A stretch of DNA of 64,000 nt from Nostoc sphaeroides (GTDB lineage Bacteria > Cyanobacteriota > Cyanobacteriia > Cyanobacteriales > Nostocaceae). Shown here piece by piece: positions 1 through 9,749 of this stretch. Below the pieces are notes generated by a model. The model ran no database searches and was not told where the DNA came from. It worked only from the letters and a program-made list of their open reading frames with translations. Location of the stretch: assembly GCF_003443655.1 (NCBI RefSeq), contig NZ_CP031941.1, positions 2,661,501 through 2,725,500 of the forward strand. Direction: 5' to 3'. Position numbers and translations under genes: made by a program. Every line of letters starts with the position of its first letter. Position 1 is the first letter of the stretch.

Positions 1-3000
1 TTCTACATAAAATTTAGCGCCTAACTCATTAGCTAAAGCTTCATATTGCACAAATTCTTGCTCACGGGCTGAAGCAATTGATTGCTCATATAGGCGCATT
101 GCTTCCAAGTCTCGATTTTCAATTCGAGCTATTTCAGCAGCTACTAATTGAGACTTGTGTAAGAAGTTTGCAGGGCAGTGATTAGCCCAGTATTGCAATT
201 GCTGTTGATGGGATTTTAAGGTTTCTAAAAACTGTTCTTGCTCTTGATAAGATACTCTTGGATAAAGAGCCGTGAGGGTCAGGGAATAATATAAAATGTA
301 ATCTGTTTCAATTGGTAATGCCAGTGTATTAACTGGAAAATTAGACAATTCCAAGGCAGAATTAAATGCCTCGCAATATTTCTCATAAGTAAAAAACATA
401 ATTAATTTAACAATATAATAAAAAATAATTCCACTGACAAAGCCTGCATCTGTAATGATAGATAAAGCGGATAATTCATCAAAGTCATCATTACTTAGAG
501 TCAGATTTTGGTGAGTCAGTCCGCGCAGATTCATCAATAGCATCTGCTGTAGTTTGATTGTCTGATAGACAGTCTCATGTTTAGACTGGCGGGCGAATGC
601 AATATATTTTTCTAGAGATTTGTATGTTTCTGCGAGTGGAAAACCTAACTGGATAATTTGCCACGAGCCTTGATAACCATTGTAATTCGCCATCGTCACG
701 TCACCGACTTCCACGCAGCCGATAAATCCCCGTTCTAAAAATGGAATATCGGTAGCAATATGGTTACGCCAAACGTTAATATGACTTCCATGAATGTGCA
801 GAACAACTCCTCTAAGTTTCAAGTCATGCAACTTTTCATTTAATTGAATTGTCATCTCAGAAAATGCGTACCCTGTAGGAATATCATGGAAGATAGAAAC
901 CAACAACATGGCATACATGCTGTAGGCAAAACAGGAATCTTCTGTATTACCAAACTTGAGTGAGTAGTTAACTGCTTTAAGTACGACTAAGGGAAAGAGA
1001 TCGGGTCTACCGAGATAAGTAGGTGGCCCCAAAGTCGTCAACAGACTAATCACTGTTTTAATATTTGGATCTTCGATTACTATAGCATTAATTAAATCAG
1101 AGACTTGTCTATTACCTAGATTGGTTAATACTTGGTTTTTTTCAATTGCGATCGCACCTTGCACTTCCTCATTTGTATTAGGGAATGTCACCCCAAAAAG
1201 TTTTAAAGCTTCTAATCCCAATGTCAGCGCTTCTTCATACCTCCCTGCAACTTGATAGAGTCTGATTTGCAGCATATAAATATTAGATTTATCCATAGAG
1301 GATGCTGCTTTAATAAATAGTATTTTAAATAACTCTTCTGCTTGTAATAAATTCCCTGTTAAGAATTCACACTCAGCTAGTTCTCTGAATAGCGTAAATG
1401 TTTGTTCATATTGTTCAATCCAGGCATTTTCAGCTAAAAGATTCATGGCAACGCTAAAAAACTTTTTAGCAGGAGTGTAGGCTGTAGAGGCTTTTGCTTT
1501 CTTAGCAGCGATTAAATTCAACCGTAGCAATTCATCTTTTTCTGTCTGTTCAATAATTAGAACCACAGCGAAATTGAGTTGATTGACTAAATCAAATATT
1601 TGCTCGTTTACTTGTTCATGACTAGCATTTTCTAGCAAAAGCCGTCCAATTTTCAGGTGAACGGCCGACTTTGATTCATCAGCAATTAAGGAGTATGCAG
1701 CTTGTTGAACTCGATCATGATAGAAACGATAGCTTTTATGGGCAGTTTCATCTGACTCTATGGGGATAATTAATCCTCTTAAAATTGCATCAACAAGTGC
1801 ATTCGCTGTTTCTTCAATAGATTGTTCACCAACGATCGCTAAAACTTCTAAATCAAAGCGATTACCAATACAAGAGGCTAACTTAAGTACCTGTTGAGTT
1901 GCGGCTGGCAGTTTTTGCAGCCGCCCAATCATCAAACTGACAATATTATCTGTAATCCCTTGGGCTTCAATCTGAGTTAAATTCCATTGCCACTCCCCTT
2001 TTATTCCCCTCTGTCCTCCCTTTGCGGTGGGTGATTGAAGGGGGTTAAAAATCAACAGATTTTCTTGATGCAATGTTTTCAGAAATTCATTGACAAAAAA
2101 AGGATTACCGTCAGTTTTTTGGAGAATCAATTGAGCAAGAGGTTCTACTTGTTCTACTGAACTATGCAAGGTATCAGCAATCAACTGATTGACATAAACA
2201 AGATTCAAAGGGGTAAGGATAATTTCAGTTATTCTTGCTCCATACTGGTAAACCTTCTCCATCATCAAACTAAAGGGATGCACAACATCTACTTCGTTAT
2301 CTCGATAGGCCAAAATGAAGCAGAGATATTGGATACTAGAGCCAGTAATGACGGTTTGAATTAAATTTAAAGTAGCGCTGTCTGCCCACTGCATATCATC
2401 TAAAAAAACAGTGAGCGGATGCTCTTTTTGAGCAAAGACGCTGATAAAATTCTGAAACACCAAATTGAATCGATTTTGAGATTCGGCAGGCCCCAACTCT
2501 GGTATAGGAGGCTGTTCTCCAACGATTAATTCAACTTCTGGAATTACATCTGCGATTAATCTACCATTGTTCCCTAATGCTGCTTGTATTCGCTTTTTCC
2601 AAGTAGCAAGTCGAGCTTCAGACTGCGTTAAAATTTGTCTAACAAGTGTTTGAAAAGCTTGAACAATAGTAGAGTAAGGAATATCTCGTTTGTATTGATC
2701 AAACTTACCAGAGATAAAAACTCCGCGTTCTCGCACAATAGGCTTGTGAATCTCTTTTACTAAAGAAGATTTACCAACCCCAGCATAACCAGAAACTAAA
2801 ACGAGTTCTGGTTTTCCTTGGCTAATAATTCGCTCAAATGCTTGTAAAAGTTTGATAATCTCTGGTTCTCGCCCGTACAATTTTTGAGGAATTTGAAACC
2901 GCTCTGAGATATCTTGCTCACCCAAAATAAAAGATTGGATTTCTCCAGTTGTCTCCAATTCTTTTAAGCACCGTTCCAGATCAAATTGCAAACCTAAAGC

Positions 3001-3774
3001 GCTCTGATACCTCTGTTCTGCAACCTTCGACAGCAATTTGATGATGATATCACAGAGGATTTGGGGAATATCAGAGTTTAGCTTTTTCGGTGATGGCGGA
3101 GATTTAGCAATATGACAATGTACCCACTCTAAGGGGTCTTTACCTTGAAATGGTAGCTGACCTGTCAGCATTTCATAAAAAGTGATTCCCAGAGAATATA
3201 AATCGCTGCGATGATCAATTCCTCGATTCATCCGCCCGGTTTGCTCAGGTGACAGATATGGTAGACTGCCTTCAATTTGACTGGAACTGCTAACCATTTG
3301 CTGCTGATATGGAATGAACGTAGCAATTCCAAAATCAGCAATTTTGATCTGATTAGTTTCGAGGTTAATTAAGATATTTTGCGGCTTAATATCCTTGTGG
3401 ACAATATGATGAGTGTGAATTTGTGCAAGTTTACTAGTGATTTCAATAGCAATTTTCAGAAACGGCACAGGCTGTTGAAATTGGTCTAGCAACTGATCGA
3501 GCGATCGCGCCTCAAAATCCTCCATAATTAAATAAGGGATTCCCTGATGCATCTCTAAGGCGTAAGCTTTAACTACGGCTGTGGTATTTAACCTTTGTGC
3601 GATCGCATACTCATGTTTGAGTTGTGCAATGTTATTGGGTGTACACTGTTCTTTCCGTAGCCCTTTGATAATTACCGGACACTGATTTTTAACTCTAATT
3701 CCACGGTATATGACTGCTTTTACCCCTGCTTTTAACAAAGTGACAATTTGAAATCCGGGTAATGCAATCATCAT
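1..3774 (-). CDS. Ser/Thr protein kinase fused to a large AAA ATPase signalling module (3' end outside window)
   Basis: The frame is open from an ATG at 3774 (a second ATG lies at 3771) to the window edge, giving 1258 codons without the C-terminus. Residues 1-270 are a Ser/Thr kinase domain with the catalytic HKDIKPQN motif at about 126-133 and DFG at 147-149. An AAA_16-type ATPase follows, with a P-loop (GYAGVGKSS) near residue 330 and a Walker B (FLDD) near 445, then a long helical repeat region. Known members of this cyanobacterial family continue into GAF and histidine kinase domains, which would lie left of this window. It is probably a cytoplasmic signalling protein; its ligand is unknown. 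It is divergent from ccdA. Confidence 0.9.
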   Translation of the reverse strand, partial: MMIALPGFQIVTLLKAGVKAVIYRGIRVKNQCPVIIKGLRKEQCTPNNIAQLKHEYAIAQRLNTTAVVKAYALEMHQGIPYLIMEDFEARSLDQLLDQFQQPVPFLKIAIEITSKLAQIHTHHIVHKDIKPQNILINLETNQIKIADFGIATFIPYQQQMVSSSSQIEGSLPYLSPEQTGRMNRGIDHRSDLYSLGITFYEMLTGQLPFQGKDPLEWVHCHIAKSPPSPKKLNSDIPQILCDIIIKLLSKVAEQRYQSALGLQFDLERCLKELETTGEIQSFILGEQDISERFQIPQKLYGREPEIIKLLQAFERIISQGKPELVLVSGYAGVGKSSLVKEIHKPIVRERGVFISGKFDQYKRDIPYSTIVQAFQTLVRQILTQSEARLATWKKRIQAALGNNGRLIADVIPEVELIVGEQPPIPELGPAESQNRFNLVFQNFISVFAQKEHPLTVFLDDMQWADSATLNLIQTVITGSSIQYLCFILAYRDNEVDVVHPFSLMMEKVYQYGARITEIILTPLNLVYVNQLIADTLHSSVEQVEPLAQLILQKTDGNPFFVNEFLKTLHQENLLIFNPLQSPTAKGGQRGIKGEWQWNLTQIEAQGITDNIVSLMIGRLQKLPAATQQVLKLASCIGNRFDLEVLAIVGEQSIEETANALVDAILRGLIIPIESDETAHKSYRFYHDRVQQAAYSLIADESKSAVHLKIGRLLLENASHEQVNEQIFDLVNQLNFAVVLIIEQTEKDELLRLNLIAAKKAKASTAYTPAKKFFSVAMNLLAENAWIEQYEQTFTLFRELAECEFLTGNLLQAEELFKILFIKAASSMDKSNIYMLQIRLYQVAGRYEEALTLGLEALKLFGVTFPNTNEEVQGAIAIEKNQVLTNLGNRQVSDLINAIVIEDPNIKTVISLLTTLGPPTYLGRPDLFPLVVLKAVNYSLKFGNTEDSCFAYSMYAMLLVSIFHDIPTGYAFSEMTIQLNEKLHDLKLRGVVLHIHGSHINVWRNHIATDIPFLERGFIGCVEVGDVTMANYNGYQGSWQIIQLGFPLAETYKSLEKYIAFARQSKHETVYQTIKLQQMLLMNLRGLTHQNLTLSNDDFDELSALSIITDAGFVSGIIFYYIVKLIMFFTYEKYCEAFNSALELSNFPVNTLALPIETDYILYYSLTLTALYPRVSYQEQEQFLETLKSHQQQLQYWANHCPANFLHKSQLVAAEIARIENRDLEAMRLYEQSIASAREQEFVQYEALANELGAKFYVE

Positions 3775-3955
3775 GCCAAATACTCCAGCCGTGCTTCTTC
3801 AGGGATAATTCGAGCTTAATTGTATTTTAAATACATTTCCTTGGACAGATGAAATTTAGATGATATTAGGTTTGGATAATTACGTTCTGCTGACTCACAA
3901 ACTAAAAATAAGCTAAAATTCAAGCAGAGTAAGCATTTCCCGCTCATAAACTTCT

Positions 3956-4696
3956 ATGCTTGATAACCTGCAAACCCAAATTTACCAACTAGAACAATTT
4001 GCCAACATCGTCGTTTCTAACCAACTAACACACCTTAGCGTGGTAAGCGTTGGTATTATCTTTGCTGCTGGCTTGCTTACCAGTCTTACACCCTGTATGC
4101 TTTCTATGCTGCCAATTACCATTGGTTACATCGGCGGTTATGAAGCTAAAAGCCGCCTCCAAGCAGCGGCCCAATCAACTTGGTTTGCTTTAGGTTTAGC
4201 AACTACATTGGCAGGGATGGGTATTATAGCAGCTTTTGTCGGAAAAGTCTACGGTCAAGTAGGAATTGGTTTGCCGATTATCGTCAGCATTATCGCCATT
4301 CTTATGGGGCTGAACTTATTAGAAGCGCTACCTTTGCAATTTCCATCCTTGGGCGAAACGAATTGGATTTCGCCAGATTTGCCAGCAGGATTGCGTTCTT
4401 ATTTGCTGGGGCTGACTTTCGGCTTAGTCGCATCCCCTTGTAGCACACCTGTTTTAGCTAGTTTGTTGGGTTGGATTGCCAATACACAAGACTTAATTTT
4501 TGGGGCTGTTTTGCTACTTTCTTACACAGCCGGTTATGTAGCACCACTGATTTTAGCGGGTACTTTTACAGCTTCAATTAAAAAATTACTAGAATTGCGT
4601 CGCTGGTCTGGTTGGATTAACCCAGTTAGCGGGGCGCTGTTGGTAGGATTCGGTGTATTTTCTTTAATTTCTCGAATTCCCCTTGGCAGTTTTTAA
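3956..4696 (+). CDS. ccdA: cytochrome c biogenesis transmembrane protein CcdA
   Basis: This 246-residue polytopic membrane protein has about six hydrophobic segments. It carries the paired cysteines of the CcdA/DsbD-beta family, one in LTPC (about residue 47) and one in SPCSTP (about residue 161). In system II cytochrome c maturation CcdA passes electrons across the thylakoid or plasma membrane to keep apocytochrome haem-binding cysteines reduced. The next gene, 30 bp downstream on the same strand, is ccs1, which completes the functional pair and suggests an operon. The ATG at 3956 precedes a plausible short N-terminal extension. Confidence 0.93.
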   Translation: MLDNLQTQIYQLEQFANIVVSNQLTHLSVVSVGIIFAAGLLTSLTPCMLSMLPITIGYIGGYEAKSRLQAAAQSTWFALGLATTLAGMGIIAAFVGKVYGQVGIGLPIIVSIIAILMGLNLLEALPLQFPSLGETNWISPDLPAGLRSYLLGLTFGLVASPCSTPVLASLLGWIANTQDLIFGAVLLLSYTAGYVAPLILAGTFTASIKKLLELRRWSGWINPVSGALLVGFGVFSLISRIPLGSF

Positions 4697-4726
4697 TATC
4701 AATACCTTTGTTAGATTTTACACATA

Positions 4727-6124
4727 ATGACTTTAGAAGATTCAGCGTCGAAAGAATTAAAATGGTGGGCAGTACCTGGGCAGTTCTTACGGCAAGAGCT
4801 TTTGCCTGTACTGACTAACTTACGACTAGCGATCGCACTACTGCTATTGATTGCCATCTTTAGCTCCACCGGTACTGTAATTGAGCAAGGTCAGTCACCC
4901 GCATTTTACCAGGCTAACTACCCAGAACATCCAGCTTTGTTTGGTTTCTTAACTTGGAAGGTAATTCAGGTAGTTGGGTTAGACCACGTATATCGTACTT
5001 GGTGGTTTTTAGCATTACTAATTTTATTTGGCACTAGCTTAACTGCTTGTTCATTTACCCGACAGTTACCAGCCTTAAAAGCTGCCCAGCGCTGGAAATA
5101 TTACGACGAACCACGGCAATTTAAAAAGTTAGCTTTAAGTGCAGAACTAGATAGTGGTTCCTTAGATTCTCTCAGCCAAATATTACAGAAACGTCGCTAT
5201 AAAATTTTTCCAGATCAAGAAAAAGAAAATCTCCTTTACGCACGCAAAGGAATAGTAGGACGCATCGGGCCAATTATCGTTCATATTGGCATCGTCGCTA
5301 TTCTGATCGGGGGAATTTGGGGAGCGATGACTGGTTTTTTGGCTCAGGAAATGGTTGCTAGTGGCGATACATTTCAAGTGACAAATATTGTCGATGCTGG
5401 CCCTTTAGCCACCCAAATCTCGAAAGATTGGTCTGTGCGCGTCAATCGTTTTTGGATTGACTACACACCATCTGGCGGCATTGATCAATTTTATTCGGAT
5501 ATGTCTGTCTTGAATAAGCAGGGCGAGGAAATTGACCACAAAAAGATTTTTGTCAACGAGCCTCTGCGCTATCATGGCATCACTTTCTATCAAACTGATT
5601 GGGGAATTGCAGGTGTTCGCGTCCAATTTAACAACAGCCCCATTTTTCAGCTACCAATGGCGCTATTGAACACCAAGGGACAAGGGCGCATTTGGGGAAC
5701 GTGGGTTCCTACGAAACCTGATTTGAGTGAGGGTGTCTCTTTGCTAGCCAAAGATTTGCAAGGGATGGTATTAATTTATGATGCCACTGGCAAACTCGTT
5801 GATACTGTCCGGGCGGGGATGTCTACCCAAGTTAATGGCGTGAAGCTAAAAATTCTGGATGTGATTGGTAGCACTGGCTTACAAATTAAAGCCGATCCAG
5901 GTATACCAATTGTTTACTCAGGGTTTGGTTTACTAATGCTGGGTGTGGTAATGAGTTACTTTTCTCATTCCCAAATATGGGCATTGCAAAAAGGCGATCG
6001 CTTGTACGTTGGTGGCAAAACTAATCGCGCCCAAGTTGCTTTTGAACAAGAGGTTTTGGAGATTTTAGATCGACTGACTTCACAGCCAAAAAGTGAGGAG
6101 AAAGAAAAGGCGATTGAGGTTTAA
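4727..6124 (+). CDS. ccs1: cytochrome c biogenesis protein Ccs1/ResB
   Basis: This 465-residue protein has the ResB/Ccs1 architecture: N-terminal membrane segments (about 30-50 and 90-110), a third near 175-200, a large lumenal domain, and a last membrane segment near 390-410. Ccs1 with CcsA forms the haem-transport and ligation complex of system II on the lumenal side of thylakoids. It follows ccdA by 30 bp and is probably cotranscribed with it. The C-terminal tail is charged and short, as in other cyanobacterial members. No ccsA gene is seen in this window. Confidence 0.92.
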   Translation: MTLEDSASKELKWWAVPGQFLRQELLPVLTNLRLAIALLLLIAIFSSTGTVIEQGQSPAFYQANYPEHPALFGFLTWKVIQVVGLDHVYRTWWFLALLILFGTSLTACSFTRQLPALKAAQRWKYYDEPRQFKKLALSAELDSGSLDSLSQILQKRRYKIFPDQEKENLLYARKGIVGRIGPIIVHIGIVAILIGGIWGAMTGFLAQEMVASGDTFQVTNIVDAGPLATQISKDWSVRVNRFWIDYTPSGGIDQFYSDMSVLNKQGEEIDHKKIFVNEPLRYHGITFYQTDWGIAGVRVQFNNSPIFQLPMALLNTKGQGRIWGTWVPTKPDLSEGVSLLAKDLQGMVLIYDATGKLVDTVRAGMSTQVNGVKLKILDVIGSTGLQIKADPGIPIVYSGFGLLMLGVVMSYFSHSQIWALQKGDRLYVGGKTNRAQVAFEQEVLEILDRLTSQPKSEEKEKAIEV

Positions 6125-6394
6125 ACGCTTCAGGGGCGCAAAGGAAATCGCAGAGGAACGCAGAGGATTACTTTGCGTACCTTTGCGTTTAAAAATTTCT
6201 ACAAATTGGAAAATTACTAGAGGTATTTATTAAACATTGAAATAAAAGATTGTTATGTCTGCTCAACTTCAATTCAAGGGACGCATTTACCTTATACCGT
6301 TAATAATCCAGTTTGGAACTCGGATATATCCCTTTGTCAAATAAAGTTGTGCTTCAAGTGCAATCTGCTGCAAAAAAGATTGCAGAATAACTAA

Positions 6395-6517
6395 TAGTCT
6401 GTCAAATCAACAATGCTTAGAGTATTCCAAGTTTTAGAATCTTTCTCTCTTTCTCTCTGCGTTCTCTGTGCCTCTGCGGTTCGTTCTCTTATCCCTCAAA
6501 TTTAATGAGACAGACTA
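6395..6517. mobile_element. MITE-like element, TAGTCTGTCA family (copy 1)
   Basis: A 123-bp segment is bounded by the inverted ends TAGTCTGTCAAAT and its near-complement ending GACAGACTA. It is flanked by an exact 4-bp direct repeat CTAA (6391-6394 and 6518-6521). It has no coding capacity. The second copy at 14457-14574 has CTAG flanks, so the target preference looks like CTAR, as for some IS5-type elements. Confidence 0.7.
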
Positions 6518-6521
6518 CTAA

Positions 6522-6649
6522 GGGACTTCCAAGTAAAAAAATATTCCATTGCTATTGTTCACTGTTGACCGTTGACGGTTCACGAGTTTTCAGTCAACAG
6601 TCAACAGTCAACGACTTGAATGTGGAATAATTTATTTTTTGGAGTTCCC
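6522..6649. mobile_element. MITE-like element, GGGAACTCC family (copy A, inverted, 3 heptamers)
   Basis: This 128-bp element has imperfect terminal inverted repeats GGGA(C/A)(T/C)TCCAA... and a 3-bp target duplication TAA (6519-6521 and 6650-6652). Its interior holds three AGTCAAC heptamers. Three more copies lie at 26777, 33807 and 37159, in the opposite orientation. It inserted directly against the right target repeat of the neighbouring TAGTCTGTCA element. Confidence 0.85.
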
Positions 6650-6667
6650 TAATTTTTAGCTGAAACA

Positions 6668-6712
6668 GCAATTCATCTCACACCCACTATACCGGGGTGT
6701 GAGATGAATTGC
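6668..6712. repeat. perfect 18-bp inverted repeat with 9-nt loop
   Basis: Arms 6668-6685 and 6695-6712 are exact reverse complements around the loop ACTATACCG. The position downstream of tnpA suits either an IS605 left-end structure or a terminator; no U-tract follows. Confidence 0.7.
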
Positions 6713-6793
6713 GCGTGAGTGACGAATTGACCAACGAGCGAAATTAAGCGTAGCTTAATCAGTGTTGTTGGTCGATAAGGAATGAACAAAATA

Positions 6794-7207
6794 TTAATTT
6801 TCTGGGCTTTGTTGATCTTCAATATACTTACGCAATGTGGATACTGTAACCCCTCCACAACTAGCAATAAAATAAGAACCATTCCAAAACACATCCTGAC
6901 TGTAAAAACTTTCTAGGTGATCTGCAAACTCCTGTCTCAATCTTCTTGAAGAGACAGACTTTAAATTGTTCACAAGTTTGCTTAATTCTAAGTCTGGATG
7001 GTACTGAAAAAGTAGATTTACGTGGTTGTCCTCACCATTAAACTCAACCAGTTTACAATCCCACTTAACTAGCAAGTCTTCAAAAATAAGGTGTAAGCGT
7101 TCTAGCATTGAGTTTGTGAACGCTTTTCTTCTATATTTTGTAGTCAAGACAAGATGAGCTTTAAGGTCACTTACAGAACGCCCTTTTGATACAAAGTCAT
7201 TTTTCAT
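6794..7207 (-). CDS. tnpA: IS200/IS605 Y1 transposase TnpA
   Basis: About 137 residues from the ATG at 7207; a longer TTG start at 7231 is possible. The protein has the Y1/HUH fold signature: the KYRR region, the metal site NHVNLLF, and the catalytic tyrosine in LRKYIEDQ near the C-terminus. Y1 transposases cut and rejoin single-stranded element ends. The HUH motif reads His-Val-Asn rather than the usual His-Val-His, which may weaken metal binding. It is divergent from tnpB, with 66 bp between the two starts. Confidence 0.88.
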   Translation of the reverse strand: MKNDFVSKGRSVSDLKAHLVLTTKYRRKAFTNSMLERLHLIFEDLLVKWDCKLVEFNGEDNHVNLLFQYHPDLELSKLVNNLKSVSSRRLRQEFADHLESFYSQDVFWNGSYFIASCGGVTVSTLRKYIEDQQSPEN

Positions 7208-7273
7208 AGGGATTGTGGTACAGTTGCTCAATTCAGTGTATATTAAAAAAATAACGCTGATTAGGTCGAACAG

Positions 7274-8509
7274 GTGAGAACTTCATACCAGTACAGAATT
7301 AAACCGACAAAAGAGCAAGCAGAAAAAATTGATAGCACGCTAGAAAAGTTGCGTTATCAATATAATTATCTGCTTGCTCAAAGGTTTGATTGGTATGAGC
7401 AAAACCGCTGTTCTATTGATAGGTGTCCTTTAATTTGTCATATTCCAGAATTAAGAGAACAACCAAACTATTACAATCAAAAAGCCTCGCTAACGCAACT
7501 AAAAGTTGATAGACCTTGGTACAAAAGCATTCACTCCCAGGTGTTGCAAGAAGTACCAAAAAAAGTTGAGATTACTTTTGATAGATGGTTAAAGGGTGAT
7601 ATCAATGGTAAGAAGTCTGGTAGACCACGCTTTAAAGGTAAAGGTCAATACAAAACTTTTACTTATCCCCAATTCAAAAGACAGCATTTTGATAACAGCA
7701 AGATTACACTCTCAAAAATAGGGGATGTAAAAGTAATTGTTCATCGTCAAGTTCCTGATGGTTTTGATATTAAAACAGTTTCAGTAACTAAAAAAGCGGA
7801 CGGGTATTATGTAACCCTAAGTCTTGACGATAAGACTGTACCAACTATCAAACCTGATTTCAAGGCTGATAATATCGTTGGTATTGACGTTGGTCTAATT
7901 GATTTTATCGTCACATCTGACAATGACCGAATATCAGCACCAAAATTTTTCCGAAAAGCTGAAAGTAAATTAAAATCAGTACAGCGTAGAGTTTCTAGAA
8001 GAAAGAAAGGCTCTAACCGACGTAAAAAAGCGATAAAACAATTGGGTAGGCAACACAAAAAAGTTGCCGACACTAGAAAAGATTTTCACTTCAAAATAGC
8101 TTTATCACTGCTTGATAAGTATGATGTTGTAGCTGTTGAAAAGCTGAATATTAAAGGACTTTCTAAAACACGATTGGCTAAAAGTATAAATGACGCTGGA
8201 TGGGGTCAATTCATATCAATACTTTCAAACAAAGCCGAGAACGCTGGTTTAAAAGTAATCGCTGTGAATCCAAACGGAACTAGCCTTGAATGTTCTAGTT
8301 GTGGTCATAAAGTCAAAAAACCGCTATCTCAAAGAATGCATAATTGTCCTGTATGTCATGCAAGCTTGTGCAGAGATTTAAACGCGGCTATAAACATAAA
8401 GAACCGTGGGGCACACGGTCTTAAAGCTCAAGTAATGTCCGGATTAGGAGTCATTGAGAAGCCCTCACTCACCCGAAGGGGAGTGTGGGAGTATGTCACT
8501 TTACAGTAG
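7274..8509 (+). CDS. tnpB: TnpB RNA-guided nuclease of IS605 family
   Basis: 411 residues from a GTG start. The RuvC-like catalytic residues are all present: Asp205 (GIDVGL), Glu289 (AVEKLNIKGL) and Asp368 (CRDLNAAINI). The zinc finger has Cys340, Cys343, Cys358 and Cys361, and a basic helix lies around 230-260. TnpB proteins are omega-RNA-guided DNA nucleases that promote retention of the element, and the guide RNA normally comes from the 3' end of the gene and the right end. The protein looks full length and intact. The omega-RNA would lie about 8400-8520, but its boundaries are not resolved. Confidence 0.92.
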   Translation: MRTSYQYRIKPTKEQAEKIDSTLEKLRYQYNYLLAQRFDWYEQNRCSIDRCPLICHIPELREQPNYYNQKASLTQLKVDRPWYKSIHSQVLQEVPKKVEITFDRWLKGDINGKKSGRPRFKGKGQYKTFTYPQFKRQHFDNSKITLSKIGDVKVIVHRQVPDGFDIKTVSVTKKADGYYVTLSLDDKTVPTIKPDFKADNIVGIDVGLIDFIVTSDNDRISAPKFFRKAESKLKSVQRRVSRRKKGSNRRKKAIKQLGRQHKKVADTRKDFHFKIALSLLDKYDVVAVEKLNIKGLSKTRLAKSINDAGWGQFISILSNKAENAGLKVIAVNPNGTSLECSSCGHKVKKPLSQRMHNCPVCHASLCRDLNAAINIKNRGAHGLKAQVMSGLGVIEKPSLTRRGVWEYVTLQ

Positions 8510-8610
8510 GCGATCGCATTATTTGATCAACTTGAGTCAAAAGTCCTGATTTTGCTCACCTAGCGTCTCGTAGAGAGGAGTTAAGTCCTCTCTCCAAGCC
8601 AAAGTTTTCA

Positions 8611-9030
8611 TTATGGATGCTTATAATGACGCACTTCAACCACAGTATGTACATTACCACGAGGCGTGAAATCTGCTTTCACAGTGGCTTCCAACGGATC
8701 GCAAGCAGCTACAAAATCATCCAGAATTTGATTAGCTGATTCTTCGTGAGAAATGTAGCGATCGCGGTAACTGTTAATGTAAAGCTTAAGCGCCTTCAAT
8801 TCCACTACCCGTTCATCAGGTATATATGTAACGTAAATTGTCGCAAAGTCAGGATAACCAGAAAACGGACATTTACAAGTAAATTCCGGCAAAGTAATGC
8901 TAATGTCATATCGCCTCCCCACGCGCGGATTAGGAAAGGTAATTAGTTTACCTTCCGCAATATCGCGTTCGCCATACTTCATTTCTTGGCTTGCCTGGGT
9001 TAAACTTTCAGGTAATTTGTCAGTTGTCAT
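8611..9030 (-). CDS. queF: NADPH-dependent preQ0 reductase QueF
   Basis: 139 residues, the size of the short unimodular QueF class. The catalytic cysteine is Cys54 in CKCPFSGYPDFA, with the downstream aspartate, and the family block ELKALKLYINSYRDR followed by HEE is present. The enzyme reduces 7-cyano-7-deazaguanine to the 7-aminomethyl form in queuosine tRNA modification. No other queuosine gene is nearby. A run of heptamer repeats sits directly upstream of the start. Confidence 0.93.
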   Translation of the reverse strand: MTTDKLPESLTQASQEMKYGERDIAEGKLITFPNPRVGRRYDISITLPEFTCKCPFSGYPDFATIYVTYIPDERVVELKALKLYINSYRDRYISHEESANQILDDFVAACDPLEATVKADFTPRGNVHTVVEVRHYKHP

Positions 9031-9090
9031 TTGTCATTTGTCATTTGTCATTTGTCAGTTGTCATTTGTCATTTGTCATTAGTTATTAGT
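9019..9090. repeat. heptanucleotide tandem repeat (GTCATTT type)
   Basis: Seven-base units GTCATTT/GTCAGTT are repeated about eight times and then decay to ATTAGTT. This is the short tandemly repeated repetitive (STRR) class known from filamentous cyanobacteria. It begins inside the first codons of queF and continues upstream. Confidence 0.8.
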
Positions 9091-9138
9091 TATTTTACTT
9101 ATCTTTACGTCCTTTTAGTAATTTTATTCTTAACTCCT

Positions 9139-9198
9139 GTACAGACGCGATTAATCGCGTCTCTACTCCTAACTCCTAACTCCTAACTCCTAACTCAA
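9139..9198. repeat. TACAGACGCGATTAATCGCG palindrome plus CTAACTC heptamers
   Basis: An inverted repeat GACGCGATTAATCGCGTC sits in the gap after the 9195-9593 gene, followed by about four CTAACTC heptamers. The palindrome recurs at many places in the window (for example 58259, 57526 and 14485) and could act as a transcription terminator. Confidence 0.65.
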
Positions 9199-9593
9199 TA
9201 CTCTTCCTTCTCCCAGTCTGGACAATTCTCATCTTCACAACCGTGGGGATGCATGGCACAAACTAACAAATTACCACTATAAACTTGACCGTGATAGTGA
9301 GTACAACCAATACAGGCAGGATTTTTTTCGGCTGTGGGTTCAACAGAATAAGGAAAACCTGGATCTACATCTGCTATAATGTCTTCCAGTTCCCAGTAAG
9401 CTTCAAACATTGGTTCAGTCAAATCCTGTAAATACTGATCGACTTCAATGGCAATGTTAGGGACTTGCTCGGTAATTTCTTCCGTTAGCTCAAAAAAAGC
9501 GTCTACCATTTCACTCATTCCCAGGAAGAAACGCTCTACTTCATCAGCCACTGTTTCAACGATCTCTACTAAATCTTTTTGCCACTGTTCCAT
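9195..9593 (-). CDS. conserved small protein with C-terminal cysteine cluster
   Basis: I do not recognise a named family. The likely start is the ATG at 9593 (MEQWQKDL), giving about 132 residues; the open frame extends 26 codons upstream. The first 90 residues are acidic and helical. The C-terminus holds CIGCTHYHG, CAMHPHGC, and CPDW, so five cysteines and several histidines could bind a metal. The gene stands alone between queF and the phasin-like gene, all on the minus strand. Confidence 0.7.
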   Translation of the reverse strand: MEQWQKDLVEIVETVADEVERFFLGMSEMVDAFFELTEEITEQVPNIAIEVDQYLQDLTEPMFEAYWELEDIIADVDPGFPYSVEPTAEKNPACIGCTHYHGQVYSGNLLVCAMHPHGCEDENCPDWEKEEY

Positions 9594-9749
9594 AAACTTG
9601 ACACCTTTGCAGGCTATAAACAGGACGCTTTGTGTTATCTGGCTTAAAGAACTAGAGTACACACTAAGCAATGTATCTTATCAAGTTTCTATCTGAAGTG
9701 CCATGTCAAAATGCCACTTCTTACTAATATTTCGCTCCAATAATGCTTT

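Larger units (their letters stand above)
6125..6793. other. gene-free spacer filled with small repeats
   Basis: No credible gene is present. The spacer holds a GC-rich direct-repeat snippet after ccs1 (about 6130-6185), two MITE-like elements (6395-6517 and 6522-6649) and two hairpins at the left end of the IS200/IS605 element. Confidence 0.7.
6668..8518. mobile_element. IS200/IS605-family insertion sequence
   Basis: The element has divergently oriented tnpA (minus) and tnpB (plus), the IS605 layout. The left side carries two strong hairpins. One is an exact 18-bp stem at 6668-6685/6695-6712. The other is at 6729-6773, with nested arms GACCAAC/GTTGGTC and ATTAAGC/GCTTAAT. The right end lies just after tnpB, where a smaller hairpin (CACTCACCC...GGGGAGTG) occurs near 8468-8488. 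Exact cleavage sites cannot be fixed by eye, so the boundaries are approximate. Confidence 0.8.

Noticed and set aside
2164..2364. Small plus-strand ORF inside the kinase-ATPase gene
   Set aside because: It is antisense to a clearly coding, conserved region.
9019..9090. CRISPR-like short repeats
   Set aside because: They are heptamer STRR tracts without spacers.
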